Assembly: GCA_003574685.1 (NCBI GenBank)
Contig: QOCQ01000016.1
Coordinates: 1 to 64,000, forward strand
DNA: 64,000 bases
Direction: 5' to 3'
Source: Rhodospirillaceae bacterium SYSU D60007
Lineage (GTDB): Bacteria; Pseudomonadota; Alphaproteobacteria; Reyranellales; Reyranellaceae
Shown: in pieces, positions 46,180 through 54,978 of the stretch
How the letters are laid out: every line of letters begins with the position of its first letter
Numbering within the stretch: position 1 is the stretch's first letter
The notes under the pieces: generated by a model
Told to the model about the DNA's origin: nothing
The model's database searches: none
Seen by the model: the letters and a program-made list of their open reading frames with translations, nothing else
Position numbers and translations under genes: made by a program

Positions 46180-47265
46180 ATGCTTGATTCGCCCGCCCTC
46201 GCTGCGCTGTTCCGCAGCCGTGCCGCGTTGCTGGCGCTGCGCGTGCCGTTGTCATGGGTGAATGTCGCCACCGGCGCGCCGATCGTCATCGACGGCCAGA
46301 CGCTGGATGCGCGCACACAATGGCTGCTGACCGTCTTCGAGAAGAGCAAGCGCCCGGAGCTCCACGACCTGCCGCTGCCGGAGGCGCGCCGCCAGTTCGA
46401 CGACTATATCAAGGCGCTATCAGCCTCGTGGCTGCCCATGGGCCTGGGCGATCCGCCGGTCGGCGAGATCATTGACCGTATGATCCCCGGCCCCACCGGC
46501 CCGCTGCCTGTGCGCCTCTACCGGCCGCCCGGCGCCACGGGCGCCAGCCTGCCGGCGATCCTCTTCCTGCACGGCGGAAGCTGGGTGCTGGGCAGCCTCG
46601 ATGCCTATGATCTCGCCTGCCGCTTCCTCGCCTCCGGCACCGGCTGCCTGGTGCTGGCCGCCGACTACCGGCTGGCGCCCGAGCACAAATTCCCCGCCGC
46701 AGTGGACGACAGTCTCGCCGCCTGGCGCTGGCTGGCGGAAAACGCCGCGCACATCGGCGCCCATCCGCGCCGGCTGGTGGTGGCTGGAGACGCCGCCGGC
46801 GGCAATCTTGCCACCGTGATCGCGCAGCAGACGCGCGACGAGGCGGTGCGCCCGGCCCTGCAGTTGCTGGTCTATCCGATCCTCGACCTTGCCATGGATA
46901 CGCGCTCCTATGACCTGTTCGGCGACGGATTCCTGACGACACGTCGCTCGATGGTGTGGAGCCGCGATCTCTATCTTGATGACCTGAACGACATCGACGA
47001 CCCGCGCGTCTCGCCCCTGCGCGCCGACGATCTCGCCGGCCTGCCGCCTGCCCTGATCTTCACCGCCGGCTTCGACATCGTGCGCGACGAGGGTGCGCTC
47101 TACGCCGACAAGCTGCGCGCCGCAGGCGTGCGCGTCGCGTACCGCAATTTCGACAGCCTGATCCACGGCTTCGTCGGCATGCGCGGCGTTCTTCAGGCCG
47201 CGGCCCGCGCGATGGACGACATCGTCGCCGGCCTGCGACACGAGCTCGCGCTGCTGGGTTCATAA
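46180..47265 (+). CDS. HSL-family alpha/beta hydrolase lacking the catalytic serine
   Basis: A 361-residue protein of the hormone-sensitive-lipase esterase family. The oxyanion motif is HGGSW (His131) instead of HGGGW. The nucleophile elbow reads GDAAGG, with Ala205 where Ser is required; the codon GCC is one base from TCC. The acid (AGFDIVRDEG) and histidine (LIHGFVG) are present. The remaining fold (DYRLAPEHKFPAAVDD) is well preserved, so the protein is likely folded but not a standard esterase. It may be a pseudoenzyme, a binding protein, or an enzyme using other chemistry. No strong ribosome site is seen before ATG 46180. Confidence 0.85.
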   Translation: MLDSPALAALFRSRAALLALRVPLSWVNVATGAPIVIDGQTLDARTQWLLTVFEKSKRPELHDLPLPEARRQFDDYIKALSASWLPMGLGDPPVGEIIDRMIPGPTGPLPVRLYRPPGATGASLPAILFLHGGSWVLGSLDAYDLACRFLASGTGCLVLAADYRLAPEHKFPAAVDDSLAAWRWLAENAAHIGAHPRRLVVAGDAAGGNLATVIAQQTRDEAVRPALQLLVYPILDLAMDTRSYDLFGDGFLTTRRSMVWSRDLYLDDLNDIDDPRVSPLRADDLAGLPPALIFTAGFDIVRDEGALYADKLRAAGVRVAYRNFDSLIHGFVGMRGVLQAAARAMDDIVAGLRHELALLGS

Positions 47266-47345
47266 TCCTTCCCCGAAGGGGTAAGGTCTGTGAACATACC
47301 TTGCCTCCGCGCCGGCCCGCGTTCTACATGTGACCTGGACAGCGC

Positions 47346-47987
47346 ATGAGCACCTCCGACTCCCTCGACGACCGGCCGGAGACGGCCTCCACCGCCGATT
47401 CGCGGCGCGAACGCAAGAAGCAGGAGAACCGCGCCCAACTCCTGGCCGCAGCCCGGGCGGTGTTCGCCGAGATGGGCTTCGGCGCCGCCAGCGTGCGCGA
47501 CATCGTGCGGCGGACTGACCTCGCGACCGGCACATTCTACAACTACTTCACCGACAAGGATGCGATCTTTGCGGCCGTTGTCGGCGAGCTGACGGACGAG
47601 CTGGTGCGGCGGCACCGCAACGGCCGTGCCAGGGCCCGGACAGCCGAGGCGTTCCTGCGCGCGCACTTCTCGGTCTATTTCCATTTTGTTGCGGACGACC
47701 CGGAGCTGCTGGCGCTGGCGCGCAAGAACGTCACCGCCATCCGCACGCTGCTCGACCAGCCTGATGTGCGCACGCTGGCGCGCTGCCTCTACGACGACCT
47801 CAAGAATGCCATGGCGCACGGCACGCTGCCCCAGACGGACGCTGCCCTGCTCGCGGCCGCGCTGTCGGGCGTCGCCTTCGAGGTCTCGGTGCTGATGATC
47901 GCACGCGACCCCGTCGACCCCGACGCCGCCGCCGACTTCGCCGCCCGCCTCATGCTGGGCGGCATCAGGGGCATGGCCACGAAGTAG
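47346..47987 (+). CDS. TetR-family transcriptional regulator
   Basis: A 213-residue repressor-type protein. The DNA-binding domain at about 23-70 reads RAQLLAAARAVFAEMGFGAA, then SVRDIVRRTDLATGTFYNYF, the canonical TetR helix-turn-helix. The C-terminal two thirds are helical ligand-binding. It lies 80 bases after the serine-less HSL gene on the same strand. Its target is unknown. Confidence 0.92.
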   Translation: MSTSDSLDDRPETASTADSRRERKKQENRAQLLAAARAVFAEMGFGAASVRDIVRRTDLATGTFYNYFTDKDAIFAAVVGELTDELVRRHRNGRARARTAEAFLRAHFSVYFHFVADDPELLALARKNVTAIRTLLDQPDVRTLARCLYDDLKNAMAHGTLPQTDAALLAAALSGVAFEVSVLMIARDPVDPDAAADFAARLMLGGIRGMATK

Positions 47988-47988
47988 C

Positions 47989-48022
47989 CCCTGCCATCCC
48001 GGGCGCCAGCGGGATGGCAGGG
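47989..48022. terminator. Bidirectional hairpin between tetR and the FAH-family gene
   Basis: A perfect 12-bp stem (CCCTGCCATCCC at 47989-48000, GGGATGGCAGGG at 48011-48022) starts 2 bases after the tetR stop, and the convergent FAH gene ends 18 bases further on. It lacks a strong T-run; the stem length makes a shared terminator likely. Confidence 0.65.
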
Positions 48023-48039
48023 TATTCCGGGCGGAGGTG

Positions 48040-48909
48040 CTACGGCCCCTGCGTGATGGTGTTGCGCAGCACGCCGATGCGCTCGATCTCGACTTCGCAG
48101 ACGTCGCCGGGCTTCAGCCACGGTTGCGGGTTGCGCGCGGCGGCGACGCCTGAGGGCGTGCCGGTGATGATCACGTCGCCGGGGTCGAGCGTCATAACCT
48201 TGCTGAGCTCGCTGATCAGCGTGGGCACGTCGAAAATCAGATCGCCGGTGTCGCTGTCCTGCATCGTCTGGCCGTTCACCCGGCACATGATGCGCAGGGG
48301 TGCAGCGCCCTTCGGTAGCTCGTCGGGCGTGACGACGTCGGGACCGAAGCCGCCGGAGCCGTCGAAGTTCTTGCCCAGCGTGAACTGACCGCCCGACTTG
48401 CGCTGCCAGTCCCGCACCGAGCCGTCGTTGAAGCAGGCATAGCCGCCGATCACACCCAGCGCCCGCTCCTTCGCGACGTTACGGCATTTGCGGCCGATGA
48501 TCACCGCCAGTTCCGCCTCCCAGTCGAGCTGGTCGGAGTGGCTGGGGCGCGGCATCTTGCCGTTGTGCGGCGCAAGCGTGTTGTTGAAGCGGCAGAACAC
48601 GACCGGATAGGGCGGGATCGGGTTGTTCGTCTCCTCGGCGTGCTTGCGGTAATTGAGGCCGATGCACAGGATCTTGCCGGGGTCGGGGATCGGCGGCAGG
48701 TATTTCGCGGTTTTCTCCGACACGGTGGCGCCGGCCTTCGGTTTGGCGCAGGCCTTCGCGACCGCGTCCTGGACCTTCTTGCCGCCCGCCAGGATCTCGA
48801 CCACCGACTTGGGCCCGCGCGGCATCTGCTTGCCGAGGTCAATGATCTTGCCGTCGATCTTCACGCCCACGACGGGTTTGCCATCGCGCTGGATGGTGCA
48901 CAGACGCAT
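48040..48909 (-). CDS. Fumarylacetoacetase-family hydrolase/isomerase
   Basis: A 289-residue FAH-fold protein. The core motifs are ILCIGLNYRKHAEE, PVVFCRFNN, the metal glutamates in DWEAELAVIIG, GYACFNDGSVRDWQR and GDVIITGTPSGV. Family members cleave or isomerise 2-oxo-ene acids such as acylpyruvates. AGGGGAGAGAAGC precedes ATG 48909. It lies on the same strand as GlcDEF and the hydratase, suggesting an acid-catabolism cluster. Confidence 0.9.
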   Translation of the reverse strand: MRLCTIQRDGKPVVGVKIDGKIIDLGKQMPRGPKSVVEILAGGKKVQDAVAKACAKPKAGATVSEKTAKYLPPIPDPGKILCIGLNYRKHAEETNNPIPPYPVVFCRFNNTLAPHNGKMPRPSHSDQLDWEAELAVIIGRKCRNVAKERALGVIGGYACFNDGSVRDWQRKSGGQFTLGKNFDGSGGFGPDVVTPDELPKGAAPLRIMCRVNGQTMQDSDTGDLIFDVPTLISELSKVMTLDPGDVIITGTPSGVAAARNPQPWLKPGDVCEVEIERIGVLRNTITQGP

Positions 48910-48986
48910 GCTTCTCTCCCCTGAGTCCTCGGTTGCGCGAACGCGCCGGGGCGCACCTTCGCGCGCGCTCCGGACAGGGTCAAGCG

Positions 48987-50369
48987 CTACGCCGCGACAT
49001 CGCCAGCTTCGCGTTGTGCCAGCACGAAGCCCCTGCCCTCCAGCGCGTGCGGCAGCGGCCCGCCGCTCACCCAGTCCAGCAGCTCGGCGGTATGGACCAC
49101 GGGCAGGTCTGTTCCCCCACCGATCTGGCCGATGCAACCGAAATTGCCGGCCGCGACCAGGTCGGGTTTCACACGTTCGATGTTGGCCGCCTTGCGCGCG
49201 AGCAGGCGCCGCGAGAGGTCTGGCTGCAGGATCTGGTACGTACCGGCCCAGCCGCAGCACAGATGGCCCTCCGGCACATCCTTGACGATGAAGCCCGCCG
49301 CGCGCAGCAGCGCTTTGGGCGGCTCGATCAGTCTCTGGCCGTGCTGCATGGAGCAGGCGGCGTGATACGCCACCACCAGCGGTGTCCCGTCGGCGCGGAC
49401 CGGCCGACCGAGCGGCTGTAACGTGGCCGGCGCCAGTACCTCGCTGACGTCCCTCGCCAGGTCGGCGACCCGCGCCGCTGCGGTCTTCCACTGCGCGTCC
49501 TCGGCCAACAGGTGACCATAGTCCTTCAGCATCGTGCCGCAACCCGAGGCATTGGCCACGACGGCGTCCAGCGGTCCTTCCAGGTCGTCGATCCAGCTCG
49601 CGATGTTTTCGCGGGCCAGGTCGCGGGCTTTCTCGCGCTCGCCGATGTGCAGCACGGAGGAGCCGCAGCAGCCGCTGCCCGGCGCGATCACGACTTCGAT
49701 GCCATGGCGGGTCAGCAATCGCACCGTGGCTTCGTTGACCTCCGGCGCCAGCACCTGCTGGCCGCAGCCGTTCATCAGGGCCACGCGTTGCCGGCGTGCG
49801 CCCTGCGCGGGGAAGGTCTGCGGCCTGTCCACCGGCGAGGGCGACGGCAGCGGCACGGGCACCGCCTCCAGCATGGCGCGCACGCGACGCCAGAAGGTGG
49901 CGCCGCCGACATCGGGGCTGGAATCGGGCAAGAACCTCGCCAGCGGGCGCGTCAATCTGCCCAGCAGCAGCGCCCAGCGGAAGAGGTGCGGGCGCGGCAT
50001 CAGCACGCCCAGCAGGCGGCGCAGCAGGCGGTCGGGCAGCGGCCGGCGGTACGTGGTCTCGATGTGGGCGCGCGCGTGATCGACCAGGTGCATGTAGTGC
50101 ACGCCCGAGGGGCAGGTGGTCATGCAGGCAAGGCAGGACAGGCACCGGTCGATGTGGCGCGCCACATGGGCGTCGGCCGGCCGGCGCTGCTCCAGCATCT
50201 GCTTGACCAGGTAGATGCGCCCGCGCGGGCTGTCGCGCTCGTCACCCAGCGTCACGTAGGTGGGACAGGTGGCGGTGCAGAAGCCGCAATGCACGCATTT
50301 GCGCAGGATGGTGTTGGCCGTCGCGATGTCGGGATCAGCGAGTTGGGCCGCGGTGAAGCTGGTCTGCAT
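48987..50369 (-). CDS. glcF: Glycolate oxidase iron-sulfur subunit
   Basis: A 460-residue electron-transfer subunit. Two 4Fe-4S ferredoxin motifs near the N-terminus (CVHCGFCTATCP and CLSCLACMTTCP) are followed by two CCG-type domains (GSGCCGSS and HLCCGWAG). It passes electrons from the flavin subunits to the respiratory chain. The start ATG 50369 overlaps nothing but lies one base before the glcE stop. Typical length and order for GlcF. Confidence 0.94.
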   Translation of the reverse strand: MQTSFTAAQLADPDIATANTILRKCVHCGFCTATCPTYVTLGDERDSPRGRIYLVKQMLEQRRPADAHVARHIDRCLSCLACMTTCPSGVHYMHLVDHARAHIETTYRRPLPDRLLRRLLGVLMPRPHLFRWALLLGRLTRPLARFLPDSSPDVGGATFWRRVRAMLEAVPVPLPSPSPVDRPQTFPAQGARRQRVALMNGCGQQVLAPEVNEATVRLLTRHGIEVVIAPGSGCCGSSVLHIGEREKARDLARENIASWIDDLEGPLDAVVANASGCGTMLKDYGHLLAEDAQWKTAAARVADLARDVSEVLAPATLQPLGRPVRADGTPLVVAYHAACSMQHGQRLIEPPKALLRAAGFIVKDVPEGHLCCGWAGTYQILQPDLSRRLLARKAANIERVKPDLVAAGNFGCIGQIGGGTDLPVVHTAELLDWVSGGPLPHALEGRGFVLAQREAGDVAA

Positions 50370-50370
50370 C

Positions 50371-51591
50371 TTAGCGCGTCCCGAATATGCCTTTGGGATC
50401 GAAGCTTTCCTTGACGCGCCGGCTGAGGGCGGCGAGCGCGGGCGGCCGCGGCTGGAAGACGGGCACGCGGGCGCGCACCGCCTCGGGCGCGCGCACCAGC
50501 GTGGCATGCCCGCCGCATTCCATCAGCGCGCCGCGGACCGCCACGTGCGCGGCGTCGTCCGTCGCGGGATCGCCGGGCGCGAGGGAGAGCCAGATCAGAC
50601 CGCCGGACCAGTCGTACTGCACCTCGGTGTCCAGGCGGCGCTGGCGGATGGCAGCGACGACGGCGGGTCCTTCCGTCGGCGGGCAGGATATCCGCCACAG
50701 CAAGGACGCCGGGTCGCCGACCAGCGTTGCGTCGCGCACCTCCTCCCAGAACTGGCGCGAGCGCATGGTGTGCAACTCCTCCATTGCCGGCGCCGTGGGG
50801 GCGAATTGCGCCCGCAGGGCCTTCAGACGCGCTTCGACCGAGGGCGCGACCCCCTCGACCCGTATGGCTGTCACGGCACCGCCCTGCTGCGCCACCAGGT
50901 CGATGCCGGAGCGGCCCGCGAGAGTTGCCGGCAGGTGCGCGGCGCCGCTCACTTCGTGCGGGCTGCCCATGGCAGCGCACAGGGCCGCGATGGCGGCCTC
51001 GTCGTCCAGCCCGACCAGCAGCAGCGTATGAACCCTCTCCGGCGCCGGCACGATCTTGACCGTGACCTCGTCCAGGGCCGCGAGCGTGCCCAGCGAGCCC
51101 GCCATCAGCTTCGAAAGATCGTAGCCGGTGACGTTCTTCACCATCCGGCCGCCCGCCTTGAAGCGCTCGGCGCGGCCGTTCACGCCCTGAAAGCCGAGAA
51201 AATGGTCGCGTGCCGCACCAGCCGCGATGCGGCGTGGTCCGGCAAGGTTGCACATCAGCGCGCCCGCCAGGCTGCCCTCGCCCTTTGCACCGCCAAGGAT
51301 CGCCCCCAGATCGGGCGGCTCGAAGGCCAGCATCTGGCGCCGCTGGGCAAGCAGCGCTTCGATCTCGCGCAATGGCGTGCCGGCCTTCACGGCGATCACC
51401 AGCTCCTCGGGCTGATACTCGACCACCCCCTCAATGGCCGCCAGCGACACAACATGATCCGACCTGGACGGCGGGCCATAGTTGCGCTTGCTGCCGCGCC
51501 CTTCGATCGCGAGCGGCACGCCGTCGTTCAGTGCCCACTCGACGGTCCGGCGCAGCTCCTCGGCGTCGCGCGGACGCAGGACGGTGGCCAT
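50371..51591 (-). CDS. glcE: Glycolate oxidase FAD-binding subunit
   Basis: A 406-residue FAD-linked (PCMH-type) subunit. The FAD site includes EGRGSKRNYGPPS, LVIAVKAGTPL and the GGRMVKNVTGYDLSKLMAGSLGT segment characteristic of GlcE. It shares ATG/TGA overlap with glcD upstream, so the subunits are made in step. Confidence 0.93.
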   Translation of the reverse strand: MATVLRPRDAEELRRTVEWALNDGVPLAIEGRGSKRNYGPPSRSDHVVSLAAIEGVVEYQPEELVIAVKAGTPLREIEALLAQRRQMLAFEPPDLGAILGGAKGEGSLAGALMCNLAGPRRIAAGAARDHFLGFQGVNGRAERFKAGGRMVKNVTGYDLSKLMAGSLGTLAALDEVTVKIVPAPERVHTLLLVGLDDEAAIAALCAAMGSPHEVSGAAHLPATLAGRSGIDLVAQQGGAVTAIRVEGVAPSVEARLKALRAQFAPTAPAMEELHTMRSRQFWEEVRDATLVGDPASLLWRISCPPTEGPAVVAAIRQRRLDTEVQYDWSGGLIWLSLAPGDPATDDAAHVAVRGALMECGGHATLVRAPEAVRARVPVFQPRPPALAALSRRVKESFDPKGIFGTR

Positions 51592-53078
51592 CAGAACCTC
51601 GGGATATCCGGGAACGGTACCTTGCCGTGATGCACGACCAGGCGGCCGAGCTCGGCGCAGCGGCGGAGTTGCGGGAAGACCTTTCCCGGATTGAGCAGAT
51701 GATCGGGATCGAAAGCGCATTTCAGGCGCATCTGCTGGTCGAGATCGATCTGCGTGAACTGCACGCCCATCAGGTCGCGCTTCTCGATGCCCACGCCGTG
51801 CTCGCCCGTCAGCACACCACCGACCTCGACGCAAAGCCGCAGGATATCGGCGCCAAATTCCTCGGCACGGCGCAGCTCGTCGGCATCATTGGCATCGAAC
51901 AGGATCAGGGGGTGCAGGTTGCCGTCGCCGGCGTGGAAGACATTGACGACGCGCAACCGGTGCTGCCTGGAGAGCTCCCGCATGCGGGCCAGCACCTCTG
52001 TCAGCCGCCGCCGCGGCACCGACCCATCGAGGCACATGTAATCCGGCGAAATCTGGCCCACGGCCGGGAACGCCGCCTTGCGGCCGGCCCAGAACAGCAG
52101 CCGCTCCTGCTCGCTGGTGCTGACCCGCACGGTGGAGGCGCCCTTGTCGCGCGCGATGGCGACGACGCGTTCGATCAGGTGATCGACCTCGACCGGTGGC
52201 CCGTCCAGCTCGACGATCAGCAGCGCTTCGGCATCCAGCGGATAGCCGGCGCCGACATAGGCCTCGGCGCACTGCACCGCGTCGCGGTCCATCATCTCCA
52301 TGCCGCCGGGGATGATGCCCGCGGCGATCACGCTCGCGACGCAGTCTGCGGCCCCGGCCTCTGTCGGGAAGCCCAGCAGCACCGCGCGCGCCGTGGCCGG
52401 CTTGCGCAGCAGCCGCACCGTCACCTCGGTGACGACCCCCAGCAGGCCCTCGCTGCCGGTCATCACGCCCATCAGGTCGTAGCCTTCGGAGTCCAGGTGC
52501 TTGCCGCCCAGTCGCACGACCTCGCCGTTCATCAGCACCATTTCGATGCCCAGCAGGTTGTTGGTGGTGAGGCCGTATTTCAGGCAGTGCACGCCGCCCG
52601 AGTTCTCCGCGACGTTGCCGCCGATGGAGCAGGCGATCTGCGACGATGGGTCGGGGGCGTAATAGAATCCGTCGTCCTCCACGGCCGCCGAGATCCCGAG
52701 ATTGGTGACGCCGGGCTGCACACGCGCACAGCGGTTGGGAAGGTCGATCTCGAGGATCCGGTTAAACTTCGACATGCCGAGCAGGATGGCGTCGCCCACC
52801 GGCATCGAGCCGCCGGACAGCGACGTGCCGGCACCCCGTGGCACCACCTTCACGCCGTGATCCTGGCAGTAACGCAAGATGCGCGAGACCTGCTCGACGG
52901 TTTCCGGCAGGACAACGACCAGCGGCATCTGCCGGTAGGCCGACAGCGCATCGCATTCGTACGGCTTCATGCCGACATCGTCGGCGATCACCCCCTCGCC
53001 CGGCACGATCGCACGCAATGCCGAGACGATCTCGGCACGGCGCGCGAGAATGCCCGGATCGAGTGGCGGCATATGCAT
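51591..53078 (-). CDS. glcD: Glycolate oxidase FAD-linked subunit
   Basis: A 495-residue FAD oxidoreductase that oxidises glycolate to glyoxylate. The PCMH FAD motif VVPRGAGTSLSGGSMPVG, the QIACSIGGNVAENSGGVHCLKYG loop and C-terminal LTGEHGVGIEKRDLM are diagnostic. First gene of glcDEF. ATG 53078 or the ATG two codons later may be used. Related D-lactate dehydrogenases are less likely given the linked glcE and glcF. Confidence 0.94.
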   Translation of the reverse strand: MHMPPLDPGILARRAEIVSALRAIVPGEGVIADDVGMKPYECDALSAYRQMPLVVVLPETVEQVSRILRYCQDHGVKVVPRGAGTSLSGGSMPVGDAILLGMSKFNRILEIDLPNRCARVQPGVTNLGISAAVEDDGFYYAPDPSSQIACSIGGNVAENSGGVHCLKYGLTTNNLLGIEMVLMNGEVVRLGGKHLDSEGYDLMGVMTGSEGLLGVVTEVTVRLLRKPATARAVLLGFPTEAGAADCVASVIAAGIIPGGMEMMDRDAVQCAEAYVGAGYPLDAEALLIVELDGPPVEVDHLIERVVAIARDKGASTVRVSTSEQERLLFWAGRKAAFPAVGQISPDYMCLDGSVPRRRLTEVLARMRELSRQHRLRVVNVFHAGDGNLHPLILFDANDADELRRAEEFGADILRLCVEVGGVLTGEHGVGIEKRDLMGVQFTQIDLDQQMRLKCAFDPDHLLNPGKVFPQLRRCAELGRLVVHHGKVPFPDIPRF

Positions 53079-53239
53079 GACAACGCTCCTGCCGCGTTTG
53101 TTTGCGGGGCGCGGCAGTTTCCCTCAATCCATCGATCTGTGCATCAATTTGCGGCCGCGCCAGAAGGGGATGATCTGTGACCGCCCGGCATCGGTACCCT
53201 CTCCTTCACGGCACCTGCGCAATGCGCGATGTCACCGCC

Positions 53240-54049
53240 TCACGCCTGGAGCGTCACGCAAACCTCGCCAAAAGGGCCGAAATCCGCAAGATGAACCTCG
53301 CCGCTGCGGCCAACGATCATACCGGTCAGCGTCCCGGTACTGACCACCTCGCCGGCCTTGAGACCAATACCGGCCCGGGACAGCTCGTTGGCCAGCCAGG
53401 CCAGAGGCACCATCGGATGGTCGACCGCGGCGCGGGCTGTCCCACGGCGCCGCTCGGCTCCGTTGACGCGCAGGACGACCTCCTGGCTGCCGATGTCTCG
53501 CTGCCGCCAATCCGCGATCGCCGGGCCAAGCACCAGCGATCCCGCGCCGCTCCCGTCGGCCAGGATAGCCTGCAACGGCGGAAAGGCCTCGTCCTGCGCA
53601 AAGCGGCACTCCGCGACCTCGATGCCGGGATGCAGCGACGCCACCGCATCTGCAACCTCCTCCGGCGTATAGGGCCGCGCACGCGGCGGCAGGTCTGCGC
53701 CGAGCCGCGCAACATACTCTGGCTCTATCAACGGACGCAGCAGGCGGCGGTGCTCGAATATGGCCGGGCTATGGCGAATGAGGTGGGCATAGACGCGTCC
53801 GTAAATCGGCGCGGAGGTGCGCAGCGCGCGCTGCATCTCCTCTTTCATCGCGGCGATCTTCCAGCCGCCGACTGCCCAGCCCAGCTTCTGCGCGACGATC
53901 GCAGCGACTGCATAGGCCGTCTCGCTGTCCAGCGGCACCAGCCGGGGATCGAGCCCGCTCTGCTGACGCCCCTCGCTGCGTAACCGCGCTAACAGATTCG
54001 CCAGTTCCTCTTGCTCGTTCACAACTTTGGACATGCTGCTTTCCATCAT
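53240..54049 (-). CDS. 2-keto-4-pentenoate hydratase (MhpD) family protein
   Basis: A 269-residue member of the hydratase/decarboxylase family related to FAH proteins. The conserved GWKIAAM and the metal glutamates in LIEPEYVARLG and the later PGIEVAEC support the fold. It would add water to a 2-oxo-ene acid. Its ATG overlaps the upstream amidohydrolase TGA by 4 bases, arguing for 54049 as start and for translational coupling. With FAH and GlcDEF it suggests catabolism of a cleaved aromatic or enoic acid (inference). Confidence 0.85.
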   Translation of the reverse strand: MMESSMSKVVNEQEELANLLARLRSEGRQQSGLDPRLVPLDSETAYAVAAIVAQKLGWAVGGWKIAAMKEEMQRALRTSAPIYGRVYAHLIRHSPAIFEHRRLLRPLIEPEYVARLGADLPPRARPYTPEEVADAVASLHPGIEVAECRFAQDEAFPPLQAILADGSGAGSLVLGPAIADWRQRDIGSQEVVLRVNGAERRRGTARAAVDHPMVPLAWLANELSRAGIGLKAGEVVSTGTLTGMIVGRSGEVHLADFGPFGEVCVTLQA

Positions 54050-54864
54050 GCGGGCTCACCAATGCCGAACACCCGTGCAGCGTTTCCGCCGAGGAACAGG
54101 TCGCGGGCCTCGTCGTCAAGGCCGAGTTCGTCCAGGCCTTCCAGCGCCTTGGCTGGCGCGATCATGGGGAAATTGGTGCCGAACATGACCTTGCGGCGGC
54201 CATGGCCGCGCATGTACTGGACAAGCTCGGGCGGATACCGACGCACTGTGTAGGCCGACGTGTCGATGTAGATGCTCTCGTACTTGGTCGCCAGCGCGAT
54301 CATCTCCTGGGTCCAGGGATAGCCGATGTGCCCACCGACGATCACCAGCTCGGGAAAGTCCAGCGCCACCTCGTCGAGATAGGGAATCGGCCGGCCGGTT
54401 TCCGAGGGACGCAGCGGCCCGGTGTGGCCAACCTGCGTGCAAAACGGAATGCCGAGCTCGATGCACTCGGCGTAAAGCGGATAGTAGCGCCGGTCGTTGG
54501 GCGGCAGGCGCCAAAGCCACGGCACGATTCGCAGGGCGCGGAAGCCGAGCTGCTTCACGGCGCGTCGCAACTCGCGGACCGCTTCCATGGGCTTGTCGAG
54601 ATTGGCGCTGGCGACACCCACAATCCGCCCCGGACAGGCGCGCGCGAAGGCCGCCACCTCCTCGTGCGATATCAGCCACCCCTCTGGCCCGCACCAGGCC
54701 GAGGCGAGCCCGATCCGCACGCGGCCGGCGTCCATCGCCGCCACGGTCATCCCGGGCGTAACCTCCGGCCGTATCTCGTTGCGCGTCCAGCGCCTGAGTG
54801 TCGCCAGCATCTCATGGCGTGCGAAGCGTTCCGTGGTCGGCTGCATCCAGGCATCGATGATCAT
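54046..54864 (-). CDS. Amidohydrolase_2-family TIM-barrel protein
   Basis: A 272-residue protein like the ACMSD/amidohydrolase_2 family (hydrolysis or decarboxylation). Conserved segments are GFRALRIVPWLW, CTQVGHTGPL, VIVGGHIGYPW and the terminal FGTNFPMI. The N-terminal HxH metal motif is missing (IIDAWMQP) and the late catalytic Asp appears as Asn. Metal dependence is therefore doubtful. It is coupled to the hydratase and diverges from a LysR gene by 114 bases. Confidence 0.8.
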   Translation of the reverse strand: MIIDAWMQPTTERFARHEMLATLRRWTRNEIRPEVTPGMTVAAMDAGRVRIGLASAWCGPEGWLISHEEVAAFARACPGRIVGVASANLDKPMEAVRELRRAVKQLGFRALRIVPWLWRLPPNDRRYYPLYAECIELGIPFCTQVGHTGPLRPSETGRPIPYLDEVALDFPELVIVGGHIGYPWTQEMIALATKYESIYIDTSAYTVRRYPPELVQYMRGHGRRKVMFGTNFPMIAPAKALEGLDELGLDDEARDLFLGGNAARVFGIGEPA

Positions 54865-54932
54865 GACGAAGAGGCTTCCCTGTGGTGCCGGCTCCGTCAG
54901 GCTTTTAGCGGGCCAATGTCCCCGTCGCGTAC

Positions 54933-54957
54933 CGCAAAGAAATCCGCTAGCGTTGCG
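54933..54957 (+). promoter_or_regulatory. Candidate LysR binding palindrome
   Basis: CGCAA (54933-54937) and TTGCG (54953-54957) form an inverted repeat with 15 bases between, just upstream of the LysR start and in the divergent intergenic region with the amidohydrolase. Weak pattern evidence only. Confidence 0.35.
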
Positions 54958-54978
54958 AAAATCTCAACAGCCCGAAAC

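Noticed and set aside
48040-50145. A single long frame spanning the FAH-family gene and part of glcF
   Set aside because: Only its last 290 codons match a family; the earlier part is out of frame with glcF, whose cysteine motifs are unmistakable.
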